Under the pieces are notes generated by a model, which saw only the letters and a list, made by a program, of their open reading frames with translations, ran no database searches and was not told the origin of the DNA. From Ectocarpus siliculosus (taxonomy: Eukaryota; Sar; Phaeophyceae; Ectocarpales; Ectocarpaceae), in contig FN649746.1 in the NCBI GenBank assembly GCA_000310025.1, positions 3,197,971-3,261,970 of the forward strand: 64,000 nucleotides of DNA, given 5' to 3'. Both the position numbers and the translations under genes were made by a program. Positions 24,801-35,418 of this stretch are shown here, piece after piece (the stretch's first letter is position 1; the number at the start of each line of letters is the position of its first letter).

Positions 24801-26352
24801 GTTCGCCCCTTTCCCTCTCCGTTCTCTTACGGCCTGCTGCTGCATTTCTGTCTCATCGTGTGCCAGCGATTTAGTTCCGTGGTTGATCGGAGATAGCCGA
24901 GGCACCGGCCTTATCGTGGACTCCTCGGATTCCGTTTGGGTTCGCCGTCACGCCGTGAGTATTCTTGCCCTCCTCGGCACCGGATGGACATTTTCGGGGC
25001 AGCCCTGACAGGATAAAAGAAAGGCGGGACGGAACGAAAATGCTCCCATTGCAAACACTCGAGTTTGACGCAAGCTCGTAATTCCCAGATTTGCGTGGAG
25101 TTGCCCTCTATTTGTCGCCTAAGTAATCCACCTTGACATTCCGTGGATCTGCGGGGGGTGGGACACAGGGTGTTTCGCGGAGAGACAAAAAGGTAGTTTT
25201 TATGCTGGCGTTTTTCCTGTGCCACCACCGCAGCAGACTTACAGTAGCTTGGCCACAAGAGCAATGCCCCCCTCCCCCCATCTTCCTCGTATTCCGCGTG
25301 ATTTGGGTCGACCGCTAACTGATTCGGTGCAGATACAAGGCAACGGGGTGGCGGGTCTGCACATCGTGGACTCCAACAACTTTACCTTCGAAGCCACCCA
25401 TCTACGTGGGATCCCAGGGCCAAGTTGGCAGCCTTGAAGGACAACAGCCGATCGAGGTCATCGTCGAAGGCTCCAGTCTAATAAATTTCCAAGAAATGTG
25501 GGTCCGGTCAGTCAACGGTGAGCGAGATCTTCTTCCTTTGTGGGTGCTGAGGTGAATGCGCATGTTTGGGTGATGGCTCTAGTTTTGCATTAGCAAACCT
25601 TCTCCCACCGAAAGTAGTTGTGGAATCTCAAATGGACAAAGGTCGCTTGCGTCCCTCCCAGAGCCTCGAATGGAATGAGACGATACTCAGTGGATGGATA
25701 CTGGTCACCAACGTCGACTTCATCCCGAAGTGTGCAGTATCCTTGAAATGACGACTGCCTCAGATCCCCTGATGGTGTTGATAGGGTTTTATTGCATTCG
25801 TTTATGACCCCGCATCAAACCTCGCGTACGCCCGGTCTGCACCTATTTGTCTTTTATCGCTCCCACCTTGTGGCGGTGCTCAGATCCTGTGATGACGATC
25901 AGCGATAGCACGGCCGTATCGTTCACCAATGATGGCTCCTACAGTGTCGCGTCCGGAACGTGCATCATTCAGGTGCGTGTGTGTCTGCTACACTGCCCTT
26001 CCGCCACGCATTGCACGAGCCATATTGCAGCAAAATGAGTAATGTTGAGACTATGTACATGCTTTCATCTTGAAAGATTCTACGCAAGACTTCTTCTCGG
26101 ACAAAAGGATATCTCTCTACCACGACACACACCTGCTGCTGGGTTGGTTTCTCTTGTGTCATGGTAGAGCTGCCTCAGTTGGTGGGGGCGTGGTATTTCC
26201 GCGTCGGTTCCCTCAGCCGGCCTTAAGGCAAACTCTCCCTTGTGATCCTTCACTTTTGTACGCCCCAACAGACCGACGACCCCAGCACGGTAACGATTGA
26301 CCCCGATGAAGACGAGCTCATTCTGGAAGGCACATGCTATGTCAAGGTGTAA
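14269..26352 (+). CDS. secreted modular protein: discoidin-like repeats plus right-handed beta-helix, many exons, with lesions
   Basis: Exons seen: 14269-14472 (ATG, signal peptide), 14845-14968, 15743-15924, 16480-16728 (or from 16267), 16993-17113, 17336-17523, 17745-17933, 18570-18702, a degraded one from 19207, 20036-20167, 20701-20805, 21157-21333, 21608-21781, 22064-22228, 22589-22662, 23616-23727, 24096-24200, 24573-24673, 24867-24954, 25333-25517, 25884-25972 and 26272-26352 (TAA). The first half repeats a galactose-binding-like (F5/8 type C) fold: GCDPAGC, then SRWSC, then VDGVLVATWTSSGTTDGFES, then a SEWLSI.EV edge strand, with P/T-rich linkers between copies. From about 22064 the pattern GDQNAINAAI, then VVLAFGEYHVDGNIFMKSG, then repeated short strands is typical of pectate-lyase-like beta-helices. 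I infer a secreted polysaccharide-binding or modifying protein; no catalytic residues could be assigned. Two frameshifts and two non-AG acceptors suggest a decaying gene or assembly errors. Confidence 0.72.
16267..16479 (+). other. possible alternatively spliced 71-codon extension
   Basis: Two acceptors, at 16266 and 16479, are both followed by GTGAAG. The 213 bases between them are open and in frame with the downstream exon. Comparison with the second discoidin-like copy favours the distal acceptor, since the peptide then continues as VKIMVLSG in place of EIMVWPQ. Use of the proximal acceptor would insert 71 residues without changing frame. Confidence 0.45.
21822..21889 (+). repeat. (AG)n microsatellite, ~34 units
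   Basis: An uninterrupted AG dinucleotide run about 40 bases inside the intron that follows the exon ending at 21781. Confidence 0.98.
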
Positions 26353-26460
26353 GGACGACCTGTGACCATGTGGAGAAGCTCCCACTGACCCTTACGCCGA
26401 TGAAGACAAGCTCATTCTGGAAGGCATGTGCTATGTCAAGTTGTACGGACGGCGTGTGAC
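26305..26460 (+). repeat. duplicated terminal-exon segment, 94 bp period
   Basis: The end of the last exon (gatgaagacgagctcattct onward, including the codons for GTCYVKV) recurs at 26399. In the first copy the frame ends in TAA at 26350-26352. In the second copy that codon is TAC and the frame runs on to a TAG about 30 bases later. Confidence 0.85.
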
Positions 26461-29400
26461 ATGGAAAATCTCCTACTAGCACTTCAAGGGAGGAGTCGTC
26501 ACCCCTGTCGATTGATTCGCAACCCTTCCAGCTTCGAGGCTCTAGCCCGTACATCCGCTTCGTCAGCGATCAACGTTCCAACCACAATCGGAGTAAGTGT
26601 GTGTGTGCATCTGTGAGTTTCTCTTGCTGGTGAAGCTCAAGTTGAAGATGAGACTCTTGCAAGGGCAAGCCACGCCCCAGGCACGGTGCAGAGTCAGCTT
26701 TTCCCCGTGTTTGCCCTATGTAGCGTATCGTATCACTTGAAGAACAGCGTTGTTTCGGGCACTTGCAGGTTGGTGAGGGAGAAGCACATGTGATGTGTAG
26801 AGTGGCAGAAAGATGTGTTTCGTGTGTATCCGCGTTTCGGTCACTCGAACTTTGTGCTGTGGGTCAAGGCACCTTTCTTATGTCCTTGGACCTTCCGCCA
26901 CTCAGGTTTCAGTATGGAGTGTGCACGAGGCGGAGACCCTATTCAAAAGGTTATTATTTATCCGTTGTCTGTACTCCTTTTGGATATTGTGTCGCTCTCA
27001 GCGACGGTTGTGTCGAACAGCCAGATGAGGTTGTACGTTTGTGTGGTTGGAACGTAGAAATTGTGCAGAGCAAACATGAAGCATGTCCAGTGTTCGAATA
27101 GTACGGACACATGAAGTTACTGGGTGGAGAGATCGGAACGGCTGTTAATTTGAAGGTAGCAACAATGACGATTTGGAGGACTATCGTGTGCAGTATTCTG
27201 CACTTCGCTGTTCTTGGCGCAATCAATAACATCGTGCTCTCAGCCACGCTTGGCGTAAACGGACATGCCAGAGAACCCAGCAATAGACACGTTGCACGGC
27301 ACGCCAGAATGCAGCACTGCTGGGCCCCCTTCGTCTCTGGGCGCGATCTGACGAATTCAGGGCATCAACTGTGGCGGACTGAGATCGCAGCAACACGTTC
27401 TTTTTCGCGAATCTTATGGGGGGAAGGGTCTGTAAAACGTCGTGTACAGGATACACCAACGAGAGATGATCGGTGCCGAGTGGTGTGTTGAGACAATCGA
27501 CGTACAGTAGAGGAGGGGCCTCCTCAAAGCACTTGATTCACCTACTCTACATGTCGAGATCGAAACTTCTACGAAATTATCATTGTTTCAACCTCAGCGT
27601 AGTCGCACGAACCGGGATTGTTCTTCACCTTGTGCCCAAGCCAAGGGTCGAGAGCGAATGCTTTTTTGTGTACTCAACATTCTACCGCGGTCGACGACAG
27701 AAAGGAAGTACATTACCTACTTGATCTTCCTCACGAAAAATCTCAAGGCAAGCAGCGCGGAAGGATGGTGGAGGAGGAAAAGCGATTACCGTATGGGCGG
27801 CTTGCCACTATATGACTTCGCCTGGTGCGTACGAACAAACAGACCGAAGTGAATAACTGGCCCAGCATGGATGATGGCCAGGATAAATGGCATGACAACA
27901 CGAAACACACTATTATACTCACCCACGGGCTCTCTTCATGCGTCCTTGATGAATGTGCGCCTACACTATACGAACAGGTTACACCTGCCCTGCCCTCTCA
28001 CAACGTATTGTACATGTGTTGTAAGCGTAAGTCTATGCTTCGGACTCGGAGACTAAAATGCCATCAAGTGCAACATGTGTTTGACCTCAAACAAGTCTAC
28101 AGGAGTGGGTCGGCCGGAATACGCAAAAGCACACCGTTTCTCCCCCTGCAAAACGGTCCGAGGCGGCGGCGGTGGCTGCCTGGGTCGAACACTGATGCCG
28201 TTTCCAGTTCGCCTGTAAGGCGTGCTTTTAGCCAACCGTTTCAGGTGTAACCGTCGTTCAACAGCGAACACGAATATCTCCCCCGCTCTTCTTCCAGTCT
28301 TAGCCACCCTGCTCACTGGTGGCCTGGATAATCGAAGCATGTTCTCCATCTCCGTCACGGTCCAAGGTTTGTGCTCGTGCATGTCAGCCACGTGGCAGTA
28401 GACCAACAGGGTGCATCGTACCTGAGAAAACAAAACAGGTTGAATTTACACAACGCTTGTCACCTTATGGTGTGCCGGCGCCCCAACGAACATTCAAAGG
28501 TTGTGGAAGGAACGTGAATTGAAGTGGACCTACTGCATAGCTGGTACCCATAGGGTCGTTGGGCTGCACCCAGGAGGTATCGTGCCTGAGAAAAAAGATG
28601 GCTGCCATGAAAAAACGTCTACGTACGGTGACGGGGGACGTGAAGCATCGAGAACGCCACCGTATGCATCAACACTCACCGATTGAGATACATCAACAAC
28701 ACGCCCAAAGCCTCATACAAAGAAAACTCTCTTTCTGTAGCGTGTGGGCATAGGGCAGCTGTGTGGGACATGATTACAGATAAAAAAAAACGCAGACGAA
28801 GGTCGGAGCGGTGTTTCGAGCAACGCACGCACCACGTCCTTGGAAAAGCGCTGCCCCCATCGTTTTTTATCAGATTTCTCTGCAGGTGAGCGTTCTTTGC
28901 CTCTTCCTCCGCGGCAAACTTATCGTCTTCTTCCCGAAGAGCGGTTTGCTCTCGAGCCGCTGCCGACGCTTCCCGTGCGTTCTTCGCTTTCTTCTTGCTC
29001 TTCGACGGGGGAGTCATGATACTTCAGGCCTGCCTGCGGAGGAGGTGTTCAGCACACGGTTGGTTACGATACGTGAACGCGGGTAAGATAACCCAATCAT
29101 CACGTTTGTGTGGCGGGTGCATTCGGAGGAGTTAGGGAATGGAACGAACCCACTCTGACGGGCAACAACAATTGCCGGAACAACAACGTTGATGCGCGTC
29201 TACCGTGATGGAAGAGACGTGACGGCAATTCTGTGGAAGAACCGGAGGAAACCCCCACTGGTGGCACGGACACCTTCAGCCAGAAACCACACTGGCATGC
29301 TCTACCGCGAAGCAAAAACGGCGCGAAAGGGTGAGAGCGTCGACACCGTGGTCCAGCCAGAAATGGACGGAGGCCTAGGACGGCAGCCAGCTCAGATTCG

Positions 29401-31260
29401 AGGCAGTATTATTTTCCCATTGACATTATTATGTTCCCTCTGAATTCCATTGGTCCCTGTTTCTGTTTCAACACGGAGAAAGAACAACAGAAGCCGCTTG
29501 GCACGTTGTTGATGTGGACGAGAGGCACATGGGTGCGACCACATAGATAGTACATGTACAGACTGCCACCTGTGCAACCACATATATATGCACAGGTTTA
29601 AATACTAAGATCAGTGCCAAATAACTGGTAGTAGTACTGTATAGTCTACGTAGACTTCTAGTTACTGTAGATCTCCGGCGTTGATGCTATCGAGGTATTC
29701 ATTACATAATAACCAGCACTACGATGCCGCCACGTAGCTGCTGTCAGACGCGAAGAGAGCAACTGAAAACAAGGAACTGAGCGCACAAGAAAAATGACCC
29801 GATGTACATATAAAGGAGGTTATCTCAACGTCCATACAAATCTTACACTTGGTTTTAGATTCGCGGGCTAACTTCTGTAGCCGGCTGTGTAGAATGCAAA
29901 TATTACCCGCATGTTTTTCTCGGGTTTCCTGTCTCTCTCCGCTTGATGAGGCTCTTTGATGGGGGCAAACAACGTTGCACGCACGCGCCTAGTCCAAAAA
30001 AGACTGATTGCTGCAGTCACGAGGCAGCAACGTCTGGAACAACTGCTGCCGCTCGACGCACGCGGGCTGCGCACGCGGACTGCGGGCGGTAAGTAAGTGC
30101 AGGTCGCTGCAGCGTATGTATACACATGCTGCAGTGAATGAGATGAATCTGTTCACCTAGAGACGGTGGGGTGCGGCCTACGCAAACTACAACTGTGGCA
30201 CAAAATTCAAGTCCAGCACCAGTACAGTTTCCCAAAGGCGAGAGGCCAGTCCTCCCTCCGTGCAAAAATTACGCCAGGCCTCGAGATCTCGCTGTGCTAC
30301 ACACCACTGCATGCAGTACAGACACCAAGCTAAATCCCACCCTCGGCATGCACCGCAGCGTGGGACTGGCAGCACTGCGAGCTAGGCTGCGCTTTTCACC
30401 CCTCACTTCCACTGAAAACAATGCCCTAGCACCATACTCAGGCGGGTGAGTCCAAAGTGGGGTCCGCAACCTTGTCTCTGATGATGCGACAACAGCACTT
30501 CAAAGAAGGCAGCGAAACGGGCGCGTAATTTTTTTTTTGTCGAATCGAAACATTTCGCCGCATCCTGTTCAAATCTTCAAGTCTTCAAATCTGCGGTCTG
30601 CGGTCTGTATTTATTTGCCGAGGTATCAGGCATGCTGCCACATCTGGATGCGTAGAGGGAGTACCGCGGGCCTGTAGCCATTACCAATCGAGTCCACCTG
30701 TCATACCGAATTGCATAACAACGATTTTTTCTCTCGGGCTTTGACGAGTTGAGGGGGCGGGTGTTGACATGCCTTGATGCCCGTTGAAGCACGCACCAGA
30801 CCAGCGCGGCGGAATCCCGAACGGTCCAGGCGTTCCAGGATCGGTTCTCAGTGTTGTGTTCCCTACCTCTCATCATTCCTTTGCCCGCACCCACCCTCTC
30901 CCACCTCTACCTGTCGGTGGCGTGTGAAGCTTTCCGCGTCCAATCAGGTAAGGTATGGAGAAAGCTATTGTGCATGAAATGTGTTGTATCCGGCATACTG
31001 TAGTGTCGATCGACATGTTTACGTCTTGATCGAAAATCGAAAGAGGGCGGAGGGCCTTTTTTGCATGGTAGATTGCTGTGTCACAGGTGTGCAAGCAGGA
31101 AGCCGCGCAGGTCGCATACCATACCAACCCCAAGCTGACGCGCGTTCGGACAACTCTCATCGAGAAATTCCCAACGCCGCCATGTTCGGCACCGTCAATT
31201 TTTGTTTGCTGCAGAGATACCGGGGTTTGAAATACGGTCCAGGGTCAGGGTGGTGTGGTA
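26461..31260. other. gene-poor region
   Basis: No exon chain with matching phases was found on either strand. The best fragment is a minus-strand open frame starting at 29017 (to 28676): its first ~45 residues are a Lys/Glu/Ala-rich helix starting MTPPSKSKKKAKNARE, which resembles the basic, charged N-termini of retroelement or scaffold proteins. No partner exon is visible. The segment 30800-30910 resembles 37555-37640 upstream of the second NB-ARC gene. Confidence 0.45.
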
Positions 31261-31510
31261 TCTACGGTAGACGCGTTGAAATAATTTGGGTTTTGATTGA
31301 ACACTGCTGGGTCGTTCGCATGATGTGGATTGCAGCAGTGCACATACGCCTGTGCAACCCTCAATCTAAAAGGTCTTATGGGACACCTGTACGGTAGGCG
31401 CGTAGTTTTCTTTACGGTGGATTGAACACTGCTGCTGGGTCGTTCGCATGATGTGGATTACAGCAGTGCACATAGTCTACTCCTGTGCAACCCTCAATCC
31501 TCGAATGCAG
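31261..31510 (+). repeat. ~125 bp tandem duplication upstream of NB-ARC gene 1
   Basis: Two copies, from 31261 and 31387, share gattgaacactgct, gggtcgttcgcatgatgtgg and gcagtgcacata. The duplication ends about 175 bases before the ATG of the first NB-ARC/TPR gene, so it lies in its promoter-proximal region. Confidence 0.85.
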
Positions 31511-31683
31511 CACGGGTCATGCCAATACGTTGCCGCTGTACCATGCACGTGCATCATAGAAAGAAGGCCTGCCGTCGGGTGGGTCCGCTGCATCACCGCT
31601 CTGCTATGCACCACTCTGTGGTAGCTCAGAGCTCCGCCTTATAACACTCCGTTCGTGATTGACAGGGAAGGTCTAGGAAGACC

Positions 31684-34600
31684 ATGTCGGGAAATACGGG
31701 GACCGTGGCGTCGGACGTACTGGCGTTTTTGACGGAAGCAAGCGATGGACTGCCATTTATTGAGCCGGTTTTAAAGACGCTCAAGACCGTGCGCGAGAAG
31801 GTGGCGACGTTGAAAAATAACCGCGAAGAACTGGCAGCGCTACACCAAAGATGCACGTACATCACGGGGTGCGTCATCGTGAGGTGCAGGAGGGGCTCCT
31901 CCGGACTGAACGCGACGCCTCTCATGGAATGTGTGAACGCGGTTGGGGTGCTTGTCGACCGTTGTAGTCGGCGAGGATTGGTTTCAAGGGTATTGAAGGC
32001 CACGGACGACAAGGACGAAATCGCGGGATTAAAACAGCGCCTAGAAGATCTGGAGGGCGACTTAAGGCTGGCGGGCATTGCCACTGTTGGGGGCAAGGTC
32101 GAGGACTTGAAAACGTTGTTGGTGAGTATTGATGGAGAGTGGTTTTCTTCACAACACCATGAACTGCTTGAAATGATGCCTGTTCCAACCATGTGAACTA
32201 ATCGCCATGCAATAGACTCCCCACCAAGTCACGGTCGAAATCTCGGAGGTCGTGGAGGGCTGCAAAAAGCATGGTACTCTTCTTGGATCTTTGAGCCTGT
32301 GTTTCTTAAGTCGCACATTCCTAAGTGTGTGGTGGCGTACACTATTCGTGAGCTTGTGAAATGGTCTATGTACTGAATGAACACAAACGGCAATACGAAA
32401 GGAAAAAGAGCATGGAGCTATGAATACGCAGAACAGCGAGGGCAGGCACTGCGAACCCTTGTTGAAGGCAAGCCGCGCAAGAGAACATGGTGGAGAAGAT
32501 GGGGAAAAAACTTAGGTTACATTCTCCTGTGTGACCCCGGCTGACGCGTCAAGCATACAGTGCAAGCGGTAGGCTGGCGCACAGAATAGCTTGGACTTGT
32601 ACCACTGCCATATTAGGGATTATCAGCAAAGCACTGCGGATTCAGTTCAAAATGCGAACCGACGGCAATTCGAGTACGCACCGCTGAACCTCCTCTGAAC
32701 CCATACCTTCGATACACATCCTGAAACGGAGTAAGGGTCGGTTGTGCCGAATTGAGCACACGCGGAGGAAACTATTCGTAACTGTTCGTTCTCAAAGTCA
32801 GAGATATTACCTCAGTCAATAGAAGGAAACTACATCTTTGAGCATCGTTTACATCTGCTGTACGTCGGCGCGCACAACTTGGCACAACAGAAGCCAAGTT
32901 ACGGTCATGTATGACAACGTAAATGCAAACACTTGTTCGCCTGGCTCGACGCTCCAAAACGGGAGCCATCCCTACCGTACTTGCGAATGATAGACACAAC
33001 TCTGTTTGCGGCCGAAGCACCCTGTGTTGCTGATTCCCTATTCCAGGGTCCGCTTCTCATCTGCATACTTTCTCTTTCTCATCATGAAAACGGTGCATCG
33101 CGTGTGTTCCGAAACAACGCCTGCCCTTGGGTGTTGTCGAACTTCCTTGCTTCCTTGTTCCTCACGGTGGTGTTGCTGCTGGCTGTTCTCGTCACTGTGT
33201 GGCTGCAATCCAGGAGCACGTGGGCAACAAACAGGCGTTATCACATAGTCAAATACTGGCGAATCACGACATCATGTTCGCCCGTGTGGGCATCTCTCCG
33301 AAGACACTGGCCACGGTTCCCGCGGGCACACCGGCACGCAAGAGCTGGCACGTTGAGCGCCGTCATGTGATGAGAGCGGTGTGTGACGCACTCCACGGCG
33401 AAGGGGGACCGCGTTTGGTGGGGCTAGTGGGCGAAAGCGGGTCGGGCAAGACCACGGCTGCTGCCGAGATCGTCAGGAGTACCGAGGTGCGGGAGGCTTT
33501 CTCCGACGGCATTGTGTGGCTGTCGGTGAACGACGGTGCAACCGAGCGCCTCCGGGCGTTGATGATCCATCTGGCCCGCATGGTGTACGAGGACATCGGG
33601 GGCAGCGTGGGCCGTCGCCCAGCGGGATTGGACGATGGTGCGGCATACATCAGGCAGCGGATGCAGAGTGGGCACGGCGGGAAAGGGCTGAAGTGCCTCG
33701 TGGTAGCGGACAACGTATGGGAGGAAGCGGTAACCTCAAAGCTGCTGGAGACTGGTATGTCGGTTCTCCTGTCGACCCGCGATGAAGCGCTGGTGAGAAG
33801 CGCAGAGGGAGGGGTCGTGGTCGGAGTTGATGAACTGTCCGAGGAAGATGCGATGTCGGTGCTGAGGAGAGCGTCAGAGCTCTCACCTGAGCTGCGCTTG
33901 CCCGACGATGCCGTGGAGCTGGTTGAGCTGTGCGGGCGGGTTGCGATGGACGTGGCGTTTGTGGGGCGATGGAGCACGGTTCGGGGCAGGTCAGACAGGA
34001 CCGCTTGGTCGGATGCCGCTGACAAGGTTCGATCAAAAATAGAGCGATCACGGGTTAGCGACAACGTGTGGGATGTCCGTGCAGTACGGCGGAAGGCCGT
34101 TCTCCAGGCCGGGTTTGAGGATCTTGCCATCGGATCGGACGACGAGCGAATTCCTCGACTATATCTTTCGCTCGCCGTGTTGCCGAATGGACATGCCTTC
34201 ACGGCGAAGGATGCCACGGCCCTGCTTTACGACCGAGTGCCTTGTCCGGAAGACGAGGTATCGACAGAAGAGCTGATCAGGACCCTGGAACGCTGGTCTG
34301 CGCTGCGCGCGGAAGGAGGGGCATACCGTATGCACGATGCCCACGCCGGGTTCGCCAGAGATAGTGTCATGGACCGCGGCTACGTGCGAAAGCCTGCCGT
34401 GAAGAGATGGACTCTAAGAATATCTTCCCTGGATGTCCTCCGGTCGTTTGACGACCCGTTCGTACTCAAAGGTCTATGGCTAGCTGTGGGGCGCTTAGGT
34501 GGAGAGTGTTGGAGAAACGTCCGGCCCTACGCGGCCGCGCTGACCGAGATGGACGAGTCAAATCCTTTGCTCCTTAAGTCCTTGCAGAGTTTGGGATGGT

Positions 34601-35418
34601 TCCAAGATGCACAGGGAGATTGGCAGTCAGCGAGCGCCACCTGCCGCCGAATCCTAGTGGTTAAAAGGAGGCAGTTGGGGGCTGATCACCCCCATACCAT
34701 CCTGACTTTGCGAGCGCTGGTATATTGCGCCGAGCGGCTGGGAAATGCCGAGGAAATGACGAAATGGCAGGCAGAGCTGCGCAGGGTGCTTCCGTTAGTG
34801 GTGGCGAGGATGCAACTGCGGCTTGATGCCGGTGAGGTAGACGGGGTCGATGATGCCAACGCCCTCAATTCCATCGCTTCGACCATGCTGGACTTGGCGC
34901 CTGATGATAGAGCGAACGCAGAAGCGCTTATGAGGCGCTCCCTGGAGATCCAGGAGGCCAAGCTGGGCCGCGACGACGTGTACGTCGCCTACAACCTGCA
35001 CCACCTGGGGGTAAGCGTTCATCTGGCGGGGCGACTGGACGAAGCAGAGGGGCTGTTCCGGCGCTCTCTAGAGATCCAGGAGGCCAAGTTAGACCGAGAC
35101 GACGTGTGGCTAGCCTACACGCAACACTACTTGGGAAAATGCGCCCGACAGGCCGGGCGGCTAGATGAGTCGGAGGAGCTGTTGACGCGCTGCTTGGGAA
35201 TCCAGGAGGCCAAGCTGGGACCAGACGATGTGGAGGTAGCCAACACGTTGATTCAGCTTGGCCTATGCCTTCGAGAGGCAGGGCGGCTGGAGGAGGCAGA
35301 GGGGTTGATGAGGCGGTCGCTGACAACATTAGAGGCCAAGTTTGGTCCAGAGGATGAAAGAGTATCCTCCGCGTTAAACGAGCTAAGGTTCTGCGTTCGT
35401 CAGGCTACGACTCATTAA
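31684..35418 (+). CDS. NB-ARC/TPR NLR-like protein 1, two exons
   Basis: Exon 1 (31684-32121, 146 codons, both junctions phase 0) joins exon 2 (33214-35418) to give about 880 residues. Exon 1 encodes a helical domain: LPFIEPVLKTLKTVREK, an Asn/Arg/Glu turn and two more long helices. This pattern resembles the four-helix HeLo/MLKL/RPW8 group. Exon 2 starts with a conserved GTPARKSWHV linker and then the NB-ARC ATPase: P-loop GESGSGKTT (about 219-227), Walker B LVVADN (about 308-313), VLLSTR sensor, CGRVAMDVAFVG at the GLPL position, and MHD (about 519-521). About four 42-residue TPRs (AGRLDEAEGLFRRSLEIQEA type) finish the protein. By analogy with plant and animal NLRs it should be an ADP/ATP-switched intracellular sensor. 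A possible small exon at 32216-32273 would break the phase and was left out. Confidence 0.88.

Noticed and set aside
32216-32273. possible small exon between the two exons of NB-ARC gene 1 (TPHQVTVEISEVVEG)
   Set aside because: Its end phase does not fit the next exon, and joining exon 1 directly to exon 2 fits and matches the paralogue.
33363-34217. 284-codon minus-strand open frame
   Set aside because: Antisense shadow of the NB-ARC exon; Ser/Thr-rich as expected from GC-rich antisense.
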